The notes: a model not told the origin generated them from the sequence alone. DNA of 64,000 nucleotides from DATFVB01 sp963714035 (GCA_963714035.1 OY970224.1:2480001-2544000); one strand, 5' to 3'. Positions 43,344-52,680 are shown, counted from the stretch's first letter. A program made the numbers and translations.

Positions 43344-44512
43344 GCGGATTTTCGACCGACGCCATCCATGCCGGCAACGAGCCCGACCCGACGACGGGAG
43401 CGGTCTCGGTGCCGATCTACCAGACGTCCACCTACGTGCAGCCGGAGCTCGGCCGCCACAAGGGGTACGAGTACGCGCGGACGGGGAACCCGACGCGACG
43501 CGCGCTGGAGGAGAACCTCGCGGTCCTCGAGCGGGGCGCGGCGGGACGCTGCTTCGCCTCCGGAATGGCGGCGATCTCGGCGGTCGCGACGTTCGCGAAG
43601 GCGGGAGACCACGTCGTCGTTTCGGACAACACCTACGGGGGGACGTTCCGCCTCTACTCGAAGATCCTCGCGCACCTCGGCGTCGCGTTTTCGTTCGTCG
43701 ATACGCGCGACCCGGAGAACGTCCGCCGGGCGATGCGCGACACGACGCGCTTCATCCATCTCGAGACCCCCACGAATCCGATGATGTCGCTCTGCGACAT
43801 CGCGGCGATCGTAGAGATCGCGAAACAGCAGTCCGCGAAGATCGCGAAGGCGGACGGGCGAAACGTCCTCGTGGTCGTCGACAACACGTTCGCGACACCG
43901 TACTTCCAGCGGCCGCTCGAGCTCGGCGCCGACATCGTCGTCCACTCGACGACGAAGTTCCTGAACGGCCACTCCGACTCGGTCGGGGGCGCGGCGATCT
44001 CGAAGACGAAGGAGCTCGACGAATGGCTCGGGTTCGTCCAGAACGCCGCCGGCGCGATCCTGTCGCCGTTCGACTCCTGGCTCGTGCTGCGCGGCGTCAA
44101 GACGCTCGCCGTCCGGATGGACCGGCACGAGGCCAACGGCCGCGCCGTGGCCGCGTTCCTCGACGCGGAGAAGAAGGTCCGGCGGGTCTATTACCCGGGC
44201 CTTTCGTCGCATCCGCAGCACGCGCTCGCGAAGTCGCAGATGAGCGGCTTCGGGGCGCTCATCTCCTTCGACGTCGGGAGCTACGAGAACGCGAAGGCGC
44301 TCCTCGACGCGGTCAGGATCTGCTCGCTCGGCGAGAGCCTCGGCGGCGTCGAGACGCTCATCTGCCACCCCGCGACGATGACGCACGCGTCGGTGCCCGA
44401 AGAGGACCGCGCGAAGCTCGGGATCACGCCGGGGCTGGTACGGATTTCTGTCGGGATCGAGGACGAAGAAGACCTACTTGCGGACCTGGGCCGGGCGCTT
44501 TCGGCCTTTTGA
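43340..44512 (+). CDS. Cystathionine gamma-lyase/synthase family PLP enzyme
   Basis: A 390-aa Cys/Met-metabolism PLP enzyme. It has STDAIHAGNEPDPTTGAVSV, PIYQTSTYVQ, YEYARTGNPTRRALEENLA, FASGMAAISAV, VVDNTFATPYFQ and the PLP lysine in VVHSTTKFLNGHSDSVGG. SLGGVETLICHPATMTHASV is the substrate-binding end. With the upstream enzyme it completes transsulfuration. It overlaps the convergent cutA by 39 nt. Confidence 0.94.
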   Translation: MSGFSTDAIHAGNEPDPTTGAVSVPIYQTSTYVQPELGRHKGYEYARTGNPTRRALEENLAVLERGAAGRCFASGMAAISAVATFAKAGDHVVVSDNTYGGTFRLYSKILAHLGVAFSFVDTRDPENVRRAMRDTTRFIHLETPTNPMMSLCDIAAIVEIAKQQSAKIAKADGRNVLVVVDNTFATPYFQRPLELGADIVVHSTTKFLNGHSDSVGGAAISKTKELDEWLGFVQNAAGAILSPFDSWLVLRGVKTLAVRMDRHEANGRAVAAFLDAEKKVRRVYYPGLSSHPQHALAKSQMSGFGALISFDVGSYENAKALLDAVRICSLGESLGGVETLICHPATMTHASVPEEDRAKLGITPGLVRISVGIEDEEDLLADLGRALSAF

Positions 44513-44899
44513 CCCTTTCGCCGGGGCGCGCCGCTTCGGCGCGGCGGCCGGCAACGTTTTCCGCCGTCTCCTCGGCTCTTCGGCGCCGTCGACGACCCAC
44601 TGGCAGAACCGCGCGTCGGCGTTCCGGATCGAGAACGAGAGGATTTCGGGCAGCTCGTAGGAGTTGACCTCCCGGATCGTCGCCGCCGCGTCGTCGAAGC
44701 GCTTCGCGATCGTCTTGATGACGAGCAGATACTCGGTGTCCTCGCAGACCTTTCCCTTCCAGCGGTAGATCGAGCGGAGCGAGGGAACCATGTTCACGCA
44801 GACGGCGTGCCGTCGGTGGACGAGCGCCTCGGCGATGTCCAGCCCCTGCTCTTCGGTGCCGACCGAGGTCAGGATTACGACGATGTCGTCTCCGCGCAT
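44474..44899 (-). CDS. cutA: CutA1 divalent-cation tolerance protein
   Basis: A 141-aa trimeric PII-like protein. Conserved parts are VVILTSVGTEEQGLDIAEAL, RHAVCVNMVPSLRSIYRWKG, DTEYLLVIKTIAKRFDDA and SYELPEILSF. About 30 extra C-terminal residues form a very basic Lys/Arg/Ala tail (RRRRKTLPAAAPKRRAPAKG onwards) absent from typical 105-115-aa CutA. The 3' end overlaps the preceding convergent gene and encodes most of that tail. Confidence 0.93.
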   Translation of the reverse strand: MRGDDIVVILTSVGTEEQGLDIAEALVHRRHAVCVNMVPSLRSIYRWKGKVCEDTEYLLVIKTIAKRFDDAAATIREVNSYELPEILSFSIRNADARFCQWVVDGAEEPRRRRKTLPAAAPKRRAPAKGSKGRKRPAQVRK

Positions 44900-45030
44900 A
44901 CCGGCACGTTAAGAGAAGGTCGGCGCGGCGTCAAGCTGTCGATGCGTCGGGTCGACCGCGGGTCGAGGAGCCGCTGGGGGCGCGACGTCCGGGCCTGAGA
45001 GACGCCGACGCTGCCGGAAGCCGTCGAAAG

Positions 45031-45157
45031 CGCGGCGAGACGCGAGCGAGACGGGATGAGGGGCGGCCGCGAGATCCCGAGGCATACCGGGGGCGTATGT
45101 CGCAGGGTCTCGCGGCCGGCACTCGCCCGTATCGCTTGATGTATCGCCGCGCCTGCC
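45031..45157 (-). repeat. Dispersed hairpin element, copy E
   Basis: On the minus strand it begins AGGCGCGGCGATACATCAAG and ends CTCGCGTCTCGCCGCGC. The stem GGCCGCGAGATCCC / GGGTCTCGCGGCC encloses an apical hairpin CATAC-GCCCCCG-GTATG, a double compensatory change relative to CGTAC/GTACG. It sits just upstream of trpS in antisense direction. A further GGCGCGGCGTCAAG fragment lies near 44921. No gene is seen from 44900 to 45178. Confidence 0.85.
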
Positions 45158-45163
45158 TCCTGT

Positions 45164-45169
45164 TAGGAT
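45164..45169 (+). promoter_or_regulatory. -10-like box of trpS
   Basis: TAGGAT ends 9 nt before the trpS ATG, and no Shine-Dalgarno is visible, consistent with a very short leader. No clear -35 was found. Confidence 0.4.
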
Positions 45170-45178
45170 GCCGCTCCG

Positions 45179-46141
45179 ATGCGAATCCTTTCCGGAATCC
45201 AGCCCTCCGGCAAGCTCCACCTGGGCAACTACCTGGGGGCGATCCGGCAGCACATCGAGCTGCAGGAAAGCGGCGACGCGTTCTATTTCATCGCCGACCT
45301 GCACGCCCTGACGACCGTGAAGGACCCGCGGCTCCTGCGCGAGAACGTCCGCGACGTCGCGCTCGATTACCTCGCGCTCGGGCTCGACCCCGCCCGCGCC
45401 GCCTTCTACAAGCAGTCGGACATTCACGAGATCCCGGAGCTGTCGTGGCTCCTGACGACGGTGACCTCGATGGGGCTCCTCGAGCGCTGCACGTCGTACA
45501 AGGACAAGATCGCGCGGGGACTTTCTCCCGATCACGGGCTCTTCTCGTACCCGGTCCTCATGGCCGCGGACATCCTGATCGTCGACGCCGACGTCGTTCC
45601 GGTCGGCAAGGACCAGAAGCAGCACGTCGAGGTCGCGCGCGACATCGCCGGAAGCTTCAACCACCTCTACGGCGAAGTGTTGAAGCTCCCCACGGATCGG
45701 ATCCTTCCGGAGGCGGGCGTCGTTCCCGGGATCGACGGCCAGAAAATGTCGAAGTCCTACGGCAACGACATCGGGATCTTCCTCGAGGGCAAGGCGCTGA
45801 AGGAGCGGGTCATGGCGATCGTGACCGACTCCGCGCCGGTCGAGGCCCCGAAGGACCCCGACGCGAACAACGTCTTCAACCTCGTGAAGCTGTTCGCATC
45901 CCCCTCCGAGACGGCCGAATGGCGCGCCCGCTTCGCGGCCGGCGGCCTGAAGTATTCCGAGATCAAGAATCGGCTGATCGCGCTCCTCGACGAACGCTTC
46001 GGCGCGGCCCGCGAGCGGCGCAAGGAACTCGCGAAGGATCCGGCGTATGTGGACGGCGTGCTGCGGAACGGCGCGGAAAAAGCGCGAAATGTCGCCGCGC
46101 GGACGCTTGCGCGGTGCCGAAAGGCCTGCGGCATCGATTGA
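45179..46141 (+). CDS. trpS: Tryptophanyl-tRNA synthetase
   Basis: A 320-aa class I synthetase. The HIGH-type motif is SGKLHLGNYLGA, the KMSKS motif is GQKMSKSYGND, and MAADILIVDADVVPVGKDQ with QHVEVARDIA form the tryptophan/adenylate pocket. Length is standard. Confidence 0.98.
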   Translation: MRILSGIQPSGKLHLGNYLGAIRQHIELQESGDAFYFIADLHALTTVKDPRLLRENVRDVALDYLALGLDPARAAFYKQSDIHEIPELSWLLTTVTSMGLLERCTSYKDKIARGLSPDHGLFSYPVLMAADILIVDADVVPVGKDQKQHVEVARDIAGSFNHLYGEVLKLPTDRILPEAGVVPGIDGQKMSKSYGNDIGIFLEGKALKERVMAIVTDSAPVEAPKDPDANNVFNLVKLFASPSETAEWRARFAAGGLKYSEIKNRLIALLDERFGAARERRKELAKDPAYVDGVLRNGAEKARNVAARTLARCRKACGID

Positions 46142-46162
46142 TTCGAAGCTCGGAAGCCGGGG

Positions 46163-46549
46163 CTACCGCGTTCCGGTCGGGACGATCGTCCCTTTTTCGA
46201 CCATGAGGATCACCGTGCGCTGTGGCGCGCGGGGGCGATGCTCGACCTTCTTCGGCACGACGACACCCTGGCCCGGAGCGAGGTCGATCGTCCGCTCGGC
46301 GTCGCCTTCCCGGAAATCGACGAGGAGCCTCCCCTCGACGACGTAGAAAAATTCGTCCTCGGTGTCGTGGTGGTGCCAGTGATATTCGCCCTCGACGACG
46401 CCGAGGCGCACGACCGAGTTGTCGACGCGGCAGAGCGTCTGGTTGTACCAGGCGTCGGTGCACGCGGCGGCGAGCGCCGCGACGTCGATCGTTTCGAGCG
46501 CCCCGAATTTCGGCTCGAGGTGAACGACGTAAGGACCGGGACTATCCAT
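46163..46549 (-). CDS. Cupin-domain protein
   Basis: A 128-aa single cupin. The metal-site motif EGEYHWHHHDTEDEFFYVVEG contains three histidines and a glutamate; described by its core HWHHHDTEDEFF. The second motif is LAPGQGVVVPKKVEHRPRA. The enzyme or sensor function is unknown. ATG 46549 has a GGGAGG ribosome-binding site. Confidence 0.87.
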   Translation of the reverse strand: MDSPGPYVVHLEPKFGALETIDVAALAAACTDAWYNQTLCRVDNSVVRLGVVEGEYHWHHHDTEDEFFYVVEGRLLVDFREGDAERTIDLAPGQGVVVPKKVEHRPRAPQRTVILMVEKGTIVPTGTR

Positions 46550-46684
46550 GGGGACCTCCCGTTATTCGCGGAAGAAGCGTAACACCCGAACATTTCGTGT
46601 AGTATTATTTGATGAGCTCCCGCGCCGGCACGTTCGCACGCGCGGCGTGCCGTCCGGTGACCCCGCAACTCCGGCGCGACGTCT

Positions 46685-46720
46685 TGTCATTCCGAGGAGC
46701 GGGCGCGACGAGGAATCTCG
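46685..46720. repeat. Half GTCATTCCGAG palindrome
   Basis: TTGTCATTCCGAGGAGCGGG followed by CGACGAGGAATCTCGGTCGA is the left half of the 37384-37476 class. It occupies the 220-bp gap between two minus-strand genes, which is otherwise featureless. Confidence 0.55.
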
Positions 46721-46769
46721 GTCGAGTCTTCGGGGGAGCCCCTTCGACCCGGACTTCGGCGAACCCTCC

Positions 46770-47318
46770 CTAGGAGCCCGCCGTGCGGCGGTAATCGAGA
46801 GACGCGAGCACCTTCCACCCGTCCCCGTCTTTCTCCTCGAGTTTCCAGGTGTAGAGGTCGTCGTTGGCGCGGACGACCTCGACCTTCAGATCGGCGGGCT
46901 TCCCGTCGAAATTTTGGGCGCGAAACGTGAGCTCCATCGTGTTCCCGGCGACCCGGACGGGCCCCTCCGTGATCTCGTTGCCGGCGTCCATGTACCAGAA
47001 GGCGAGCGTCGAGCGGTCGGGGCTCCAGAAGAAGTTGCCGTCGTAGTTCTTGAGCGTCCCCTTCTCGGAAACGAAGTGGGTCGTGAATCGGATGTAGGCG
47101 TCGTTGTCGGCCCACGTGTAGCGGGTCTCGATCCGCTTCATCCCCGGACCGAGCTTCGAGGCGTCGGCGGTCCACGTTCCGCCGATGAGCCAGGCGAGCG
47201 GCGCGATCGGCCGGGGCGGCGGTTTCACCGGGGCCGCCTCTGCCGCGGCGGCTGTCCGGACGGCCATGAGTGCGGCGAGGATTCCGATCCGGGCGAGACG
47301 AGCTCGGGCGAGAGCCAT
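46770..47318 (-). CDS. Secreted lipocalin-like protein of unknown function
   Basis: A 182-aa protein with a signal peptide (ARLARIGILAALMAVRTAAA). The mature part begins with APLAWLIGGTWTAD, resembling the start of DUF1579-type calycin-like domains, and is rich in alternating beta strands (IRFTTHFVSEKG, NFFWSPDRSTLAFWY, YTWKLEEKDGDGWKVL). It follows the TetR gene by 12 nt with an AAGGAG ribosome-binding site, so is probably in its regulon. Confidence 0.75.
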   Translation of the reverse strand: MALARARLARIGILAALMAVRTAAAAEAAPVKPPPRPIAPLAWLIGGTWTADASKLGPGMKRIETRYTWADNDAYIRFTTHFVSEKGTLKNYDGNFFWSPDRSTLAFWYMDAGNEITEGPVRVAGNTMELTFRAQNFDGKPADLKVEVVRANDDLYTWKLEEKDGDGWKVLASLDYRRTAGS

Positions 47319-47330
47319 CGTTGTTCTCCT

Positions 47331-47981
47331 TCAGGAAGAAATTTCGGAAGCGGATGGGGTGCCGGCCCCGTCGGCCTGGTCGCCGAATGACGGCGCCGTC
47401 AGGAGACGAAAGTAATCGCGCAGATGCGCGACCGAGGCGTCGAACGGCGCGAGATCGCGGTGCGCGCGCGCCTGCATCACGCCTCCCTCCATCACGGTGA
47501 GGACGAACGTCGCGAGCGAATCGAAGTCGGTCCCGGCCGGAAACCGCGTGCGCGCGTCCTTCAGGCTCGCCGCGACCGCGGCGGTCCATCCCGCGAAGTT
47601 GTCGGCGAGCTTTCGATGCACCTCGGTCTGCTCGGGGGCGATCTCGAGCGCGAGCCGTCCGATCGGGCATCCGTAGGTGCAGCCGGTCGCGACGAGGTTT
47701 GCGCGATAGAACTCCAGGATTCCGAAAATCCGATCGATCGGGTCCGCGATTCTCTCGCGAACCGGCTCGACGATGACCGTGTCGAGGGAATCGACGTAGA
47801 GCTGCAGGACCGCGAGCAGAAGGTCCTCCTTTCGCTTGAAGAAGTGATAGAAGCTTCCCGCGTTCGTGCCGGACCCCTCCAGAATGTCGGCGATCGACGT
47901 CGACTCATACCCTTTCAGCCAAAAGAGATAGAGGGCGGCCTCGACCAGTTTTTCGCGAGTCGTTGTCCCGGGTAGTGGCAT
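47331..47981 (-). CDS. TetR-family transcriptional regulator
   Basis: A 216-aa repressor. The N-terminal HTH reads REKLVEAALYLFWLKGYEST, SIADILEGSGTNAGSFYHFF and KRKEDLLLAVL. The C-terminal ligand-binding domain is helical with TGCTYGCPIGRLALEIA. The start ATG at 47981 follows the HTH alignment; a longer GTG/ATG frame would read through the operator. The palindrome immediately upstream suggests autoregulation and control of the divergent gene. Confidence 0.93.
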   Translation of the reverse strand: MPLPGTTTREKLVEAALYLFWLKGYESTSIADILEGSGTNAGSFYHFFKRKEDLLLAVLQLYVDSLDTVIVEPVRERIADPIDRIFGILEFYRANLVATGCTYGCPIGRLALEIAPEQTEVHRKLADNFAGWTAAVAASLKDARTRFPAGTDFDSLATFVLTVMEGGVMQARAHRDLAPFDASVAHLRDYFRLLTAPSFGDQADGAGTPSASEISS

Positions 47982-47998
47982 AGTTGAGTATTCAACTA
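47981..47998. promoter_or_regulatory. TetR operator palindrome
   Basis: TAGTTGA-GTAT-TCAACTA is a perfect 7-bp inverted repeat placed directly at the TetR start codon and between the two divergent genes. Its size and position match TetR-family operators. Confidence 0.8.
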
Positions 47999-48066
47999 AG
48001 ACCATGGGCCTTTGTCAAGCTCTTCGCTTGATCCCGCTTCCCGTTACGATCCCGACGGATGACGCG

Positions 48067-48753
48067 ATGAGGGTCTTGCTCTTCGGCGGGAGCGGCATGG
48101 TCGGCCAGGGCGTTCTGCGCGAATGCCTGGCCGACTCCGCGGTCGAAAGCGTTCTGTCGGTCGTCCGCCGCCCGACCGGCGCCGCGCACGCGAAGCTCGA
48201 GGAGCTCGTCCATCCGGACTTTCTCGATTTCTCGCCGGTTGCGGGACGACTGGCGGCCTGCGACGCCTGCTTCTTCTGTCTCGGCATCTCGTCGGCGGGG
48301 ATGTCCGAGGCCGATTACCGTCGCACGACGTATGCGATCGCGCTCGCCGCGGCGACGGCGCTCGCGGCCCTCCATCCGGGGATGACGTTCATCTACGTCT
48401 CGGGCGCCGGCACGGATTCGAGCGAAAAGGGACGCTCCATGTGGGCGCGCGTCAAAGGAGCGACCGAGAACGCGATCCTCGCGCTGCCGCTTGCGGCCTT
48501 CATGTTCCGGCCGGCGATCATCGTCCCGATGCACGGCGTCGTGTCGAAGACGCGCTCGTACCGGATCTTCTATGCGACGCTCCGCCCGGCTCTTCCGATT
48601 CTGAGGGCGATCCTTCCCGGCTACGTCACGACGACCGAGGAGGTCGGCCGGGCGACGCTCGAAGTCGCCGAACGCGGAGCGAAAAAGAACATCCTCGAGA
48701 GTCGAGACATCCGGGAGCTCGGCCGGGCGCGGGCGGCGCGCGGCACGATCTAA
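48067..48753 (+). CDS. NAD(P)-binding Rossmann protein (epimerase-like)
   Basis: A 228-aa short-chain dehydrogenase-like protein. The nucleotide-binding motif is LLFGGSGMVGQGVLREC; CFFCLGISSAGMSEADYRRT and FIYVSGAGTDSSEKG follow. FRPAIIVPMHG is a conserved loop. Start ATG 48067 at MRVLLFGG is preferred to the longer frame. It is divergent from the TetR gene and may be its target. It overlaps msrA by 4 nt convergently. Confidence 0.85.
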   Translation: MRVLLFGGSGMVGQGVLRECLADSAVESVLSVVRRPTGAAHAKLEELVHPDFLDFSPVAGRLAACDACFFCLGISSAGMSEADYRRTTYAIALAAATALAALHPGMTFIYVSGAGTDSSEKGRSMWARVKGATENAILALPLAAFMFRPAIIVPMHGVVSKTRSYRIFYATLRPALPILRAILPGYVTTTEEVGRATLEVAERGAKKNILESRDIRELGRARAARGTI

Positions 48754-49283
48754 GTCGTGAGCTTCTCCGCGTACTTCTTTCGGAGCTTCGCGACCTTCGG
48801 CGAGATCACGGCCTGGCAGTAGGGCTGGTTCGGGTTCTGCTCGAAGTACCGCTGGTGGTAGTCCTCGGCGCCGTAGAACGTCTCCGCCGGAACGACCTCC
48901 GTGACGATCGGGGCGGGAAAGATCCCTTCCCGGCCGAGCTTCTCGATCATCGCGTCGGCGGCGGCTTTCTGGCCGGCGGAGCGGTAGAAGACCGCGGACC
49001 GGTACTGCGTGCCGACGTCTGCCCCCTGCCGATCCTTCGTCGTCGGATCGTGCAGCGAGAAAAAGATCTCGAGGAGCTCGTCGTAAGTGATGACCGCGGG
49101 ATCGAACGTGATCTCGACCGCTTCGGCGTGGCCGGTCGTCCCGCTGCACACCTCGCGATAAGACGGGTCCTTGACCGAGCCTCCGGTGTAGCCCGACACC
49201 ACCTTTTCGACGCCCCGGAGAGGTACAAAGACCGCCTCCATGCACCAGAAGCATCCTCCGGCAAAGGTCGCGACTTCTTTCAT
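48750..49283 (-). CDS. msrA: MsrA, peptide methionine-S-sulfoxide reductase
   Basis: A 177-aa repair enzyme. The catalytic cysteine is in TFAGGCFWCMEAVF, followed by GYTGGSVKDPSYREVCSGTT, GHAEAVEITFDP and YHQRYFEQNPNQPYC with a resolving cysteine. The active residue is a normal Cys codon, not selenocysteine. No signal peptide, so cytoplasmic. A GAGAAT box (49295-49290) ends 6 nt before the ATG. Confidence 0.97.
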   Translation of the reverse strand: MKEVATFAGGCFWCMEAVFVPLRGVEKVVSGYTGGSVKDPSYREVCSGTTGHAEAVEITFDPAVITYDELLEIFFSLHDPTTKDRQGADVGTQYRSAVFYRSAGQKAAADAMIEKLGREGIFPAPIVTEVVPAETFYGAEDYHQRYFEQNPNQPYCQAVISPKVAKLRKKYAEKLTT

Positions 49284-49386
49284 CCGGCCATTCTCTCCCG
49301 GATGGGACGGACCTCAAAAGGCGGAACCTCCGGCGTTTTCCGTCGTATCCTTCGCGGGTTCAGCAACACGAAATAAAGGAGCCATC

Positions 49387-52300
49387 GTGAAGAAAGCTCT
49401 CGTTTGCATCTCCCTGCTGGCGCTCGCCGCGATTCCCGCGGCGGCCGCGAAAGCGAAGGCCGCCGAGAAGATCGACCCCGCGGCCGGCCCCACGCCTGCC
49501 GATACCTGGAGCGGTCTCGAGCTTCGTTCGATCGGCCCCGCGATCGCCTCCGGCCGGATCATGGATCTCGCCGTCGATCCCGCGAGCGGCGGCCGCCGGT
49601 ACTTCGTCGGGGTGGCCTCCGGGGGGGTCTGGCGCACCGACAACGACGGAACGACGTGGACGCCCGTGTTCGACCACGAAGGCTCCTACTCGATCGGCTG
49701 CGTGACCATCGATCCGAACAACCCGTTCGTCGTCTGGGTCGGCACGGGGGAAAGCAACAGCCAGCGCGCGGTCTACTACGGCGACGGCGTCTATCGCTCC
49801 GAGGACGGCGGCCATTCGTGGAAGAACATGGGGCTCAAGACCTCCGAGCACGTCGGACGCATCGTCGTCGATCCTCGCGACTCGAAAGTCGTCTACGTCG
49901 CCTCGCAGGGGCCGCTCTGGTCGGCCGGGGGAGAGCGCGGGCTGTACAAGACCCTGGACGGCGGGAAGAGCTGGAAAGCGGTTCTCACGGTTTCGGAGAA
50001 CACGGGCGTGACCGACGTCGTGATGGACCCGCGCAACCCCGACGTCCTCTACGCGGCGTCGTACCAGAGGCGCCGGCACGTCTGGACGATGATCGACGGC
50101 GGCCCGGAATCGGCGATCTGGAAATCGACCGACGCCGGCGCGACGTGGGCGAAGCTCGCGGGCGGGCTGCCCAAGGAGGACATGGGACGGATCGGTCTCG
50201 CGATCGCCCCTTCCGAACCGGACGTCGTCTACGCGACGGTCGAGGCCGCCAACGGCGCCGGCGGCATCTTCCGTTCGATGGACCGGGGCGCCACCTGGGA
50301 GAAACGCACCAAGTACTTCGCCGGCGCGGCGATGGCGTACGCGCGGATCTTCGTCGACCCGAAGAATCGCGACCGGGTCTACTCGATGGACGTCCTCATC
50401 CAGGTGTCCGAGGACGGGGCGAAGACGTTCCACGACCTCGGCGAAAAGAACAAGCACGTCGACAACCACGTCGTGTGGATCGACCCGTCCGACACGAACC
50501 ACCTCATCGACGGATGCGACGGCGGGGTCTACGAGACCCGGGATCGCGCGGCGACGTGGCAGTTCAAGGCGAACCTTCCGGTGACGCAGTTCTACCGGGT
50601 GGGGCTCGACAACGGCGATCCCTACTTCGTGTACGGCGGCACGCAGGACAACTTCAGCCTCGGCGGCCCCTCGCGCACCGGAAGCGAAGCGGGAGTCGTG
50701 AACTCGGACTGGTTCGTCACGTCGACCGGGGACGGCTTCTACTCGGTCGTCGATCCCGAGGATCCGAACACGATCTACTCCGAGGCGCAGTACGGAGCGA
50801 TCAACCGCATGGACCGCTCGACCGGCGAGCAGCTGTACATCCAGCCGCAGCCCGGGAAGGGCGAGCCGCCGCTCCGCTGGAACTGGGACTCGCCGATCAT
50901 GGTTTCTCCCCACGCGCACACCCGCGTCTACTTCGCGGCGAACCGGCTCTTCCGGAGCGACGACCGGGGAGATCACTGGACGGCGGTCAGCCCGGATCTC
51001 ACGCGGCAGATCGACCGCGACCGGCTGAAGGTCATGGGGAAAATCTGGCCGCCGGACGCCGTCTATCGCGGCGGGTCGACCTCCTTCTACGGGAACATCG
51101 TCGCCCTGACCGAGTCTCCCGTCCAGGAGGGATTGCTCTACGTCGGCACCGACGACGGGCTCGTGCAGGTCACGGAGGACGGGGGAAAGAACTGGAGGAA
51201 GGTCGAGAAGTTCCCGGGCGTTCCCGACATGACCTACGTCAGCCGGCTGACGGCATCGTCCCATCACAAGGGAACGGTCTGGGCCGCGTTCGACAACCAC
51301 AAGATGGGAGACTTCGCTCCCTATCTCCTCCGGAGCGACGACGAGGGGCGCACGTGGCGGTCGATCGCGGGCGACCTTCCGAAACGCGGAACCGTCTACG
51401 CGCTCGTCGAGGACCCGGTCGACGAGAACCTGCTCTTCGCCGGAAACGAGTTCGGGCTCTTCTTCACGAAGGACGGCGGGAACCGCTGGATCGCGCTCAA
51501 AGGAGGACTGCCGACGATCGAAGTGCGTGATCTCGCGATCCAGAAGCGCGAGAACGATCTCGTGCTCGCGACGTTCGGCCGGGGGTTCTACGTGCTCGAC
51601 GACTACTCGCCGCTTCGCCAGGCCAGCGCCGACATGCTCGGCCGGGAGGCCGCGCTCTTCCCGGTCAAGCCCGCGCGGGTCGTGATGCCGGCGACCCCGC
51701 TCGGCCTGCCCGGCAAGTCCTTCCAGGGCGACGCGTTCTTTTCGGCGCCGAACCCTCCTTTCGGCGCGGTCTTCACCTACTACCTGAAGGACGAGCTGAA
51801 GACGAAGAAGAGCGAGCGGCACGAGCACGAGAAGAAGGCGGACAAGGAGGGCGGCGAGATGCCCTTCGCCTCGCTCGCCGATCTTCGCGCCGAGAACACC
51901 GAGGAGGAGCCGTCGCTTCTCTTCACGATCACGGACTCCGAAGGCAACGTCGTCCGCCGTCTGACCGCGAAGGGAGAGGCGGGCGTGCACCGGATCGCCT
52001 GGGACCTCCGGTACCCGACCGCGGAGCCGACGTCGCTCAAGCCGCGCGAAGAAAATGCGTTCTCCTCGGCGCCGACCGGGCCGATGGTCGTTCCGGGAAA
52101 GTACACGGTGACTCTCGCGAAGCGCGTCGAGGGAAAGATCGTTCCGCTCGGCGAGCCGCAGACCTTCGACGCCTCGGGCGTCGGGCCGATTCCCGCGAAA
52201 GACCGCGCCGCGCTCCTCGCCTTCGAGCAGAAGACGGCGCGCCTGCAGCGGGCGGTGCGCGGAGCGGCCGAAGTCGTCGGGGAAGCTCGCAACCGGCTGG

Positions 52301-52680
52301 AGCACATCAAGCAGTCGCTGCTCGACACGCCCGGGAAGGACACAGCGGCGCTCGGCGCCGAAGCGCGGGCGATCGAGGCGCGACTCCGCGAGATCGATCT
52401 CGCGCTCCGCGGCGACCGCGTCGCGGCCCGATACGAGATGCCGACCGCGCCTTCCATCATGGAGCGGGTCGAGGGGATCGTCGGGACGCAGTGGAGCGCG
52501 ACGTCCGCGCCGACCGGGACGAGCGTCGAGGCGTACGCGATTGCGGCCGACGAGTTCGAGGTGCAGCTCGCCGCGCTCCGGACGCTCGTCGAGAAGGACC
52601 TGAAGGGGCTCGAGGAGAAGATGGAGGGAGCGGGGGCGCCGTATACGCCCGGACGCATTCCCGTCTGGCACAAAGAGTAA
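49387..52680 (+). CDS. Large secreted VPS10/BNR-repeat beta-propeller protein
   Basis: A 1097-aa exported protein. A signal peptide (KKALVCISLLALAAIPAAAA) is followed by many sortilin/BNR-type repeats with the DGG/DDG-W motif, for example SEDGGHSWKNMG, TLDGGKSWKAVL, STDAGATWAKLA, TEDGGKNWRKVE and SDDEGRTWRSIA, up to about residue 740. The C-terminal third contains a FlgD/Ig-like segment (FTITDSEGNVVRRLTAKGEA, HRIAWDLRYP) and a helical region. Such proteins are abundant in Acidobacteriota and often called glycosyl hydrolases, without proof. The start is GTG 49387 with an AAAGGAG ribosome-binding site. Confidence 0.9.
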   Translation: MKKALVCISLLALAAIPAAAAKAKAAEKIDPAAGPTPADTWSGLELRSIGPAIASGRIMDLAVDPASGGRRYFVGVASGGVWRTDNDGTTWTPVFDHEGSYSIGCVTIDPNNPFVVWVGTGESNSQRAVYYGDGVYRSEDGGHSWKNMGLKTSEHVGRIVVDPRDSKVVYVASQGPLWSAGGERGLYKTLDGGKSWKAVLTVSENTGVTDVVMDPRNPDVLYAASYQRRRHVWTMIDGGPESAIWKSTDAGATWAKLAGGLPKEDMGRIGLAIAPSEPDVVYATVEAANGAGGIFRSMDRGATWEKRTKYFAGAAMAYARIFVDPKNRDRVYSMDVLIQVSEDGAKTFHDLGEKNKHVDNHVVWIDPSDTNHLIDGCDGGVYETRDRAATWQFKANLPVTQFYRVGLDNGDPYFVYGGTQDNFSLGGPSRTGSEAGVVNSDWFVTSTGDGFYSVVDPEDPNTIYSEAQYGAINRMDRSTGEQLYIQPQPGKGEPPLRWNWDSPIMVSPHAHTRVYFAANRLFRSDDRGDHWTAVSPDLTRQIDRDRLKVMGKIWPPDAVYRGGSTSFYGNIVALTESPVQEGLLYVGTDDGLVQVTEDGGKNWRKVEKFPGVPDMTYVSRLTASSHHKGTVWAAFDNHKMGDFAPYLLRSDDEGRTWRSIAGDLPKRGTVYALVEDPVDENLLFAGNEFGLFFTKDGGNRWIALKGGLPTIEVRDLAIQKRENDLVLATFGRGFYVLDDYSPLRQASADMLGREAALFPVKPARVVMPATPLGLPGKSFQGDAFFSAPNPPFGAVFTYYLKDELKTKKSERHEHEKKADKEGGEMPFASLADLRAENTEEEPSLLFTITDSEGNVVRRLTAKGEAGVHRIAWDLRYPTAEPTSLKPREENAFSSAPTGPMVVPGKYTVTLAKRVEGKIVPLGEPQTFDASGVGPIPAKDRAALLAFEQKTARLQRAVRGAAEVVGEARNRLEHIKQSLLDTPGKDTAALGAEARAIEARLREIDLALRGDRVAARYEMPTAPSIMERVEGIVGTQWSATSAPTGTSVEAYAIAADEFEVQLAALRTLVEKDLKGLEEKMEGAGAPYTPGRIPVWHKE

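Noticed and set aside
48750..49283. Selenocysteine MsrA, suggested by the presence of selB
   Set aside because: The catalytic residue is an ordinary Cys codon (GGCFWC) with no in-frame TGA.
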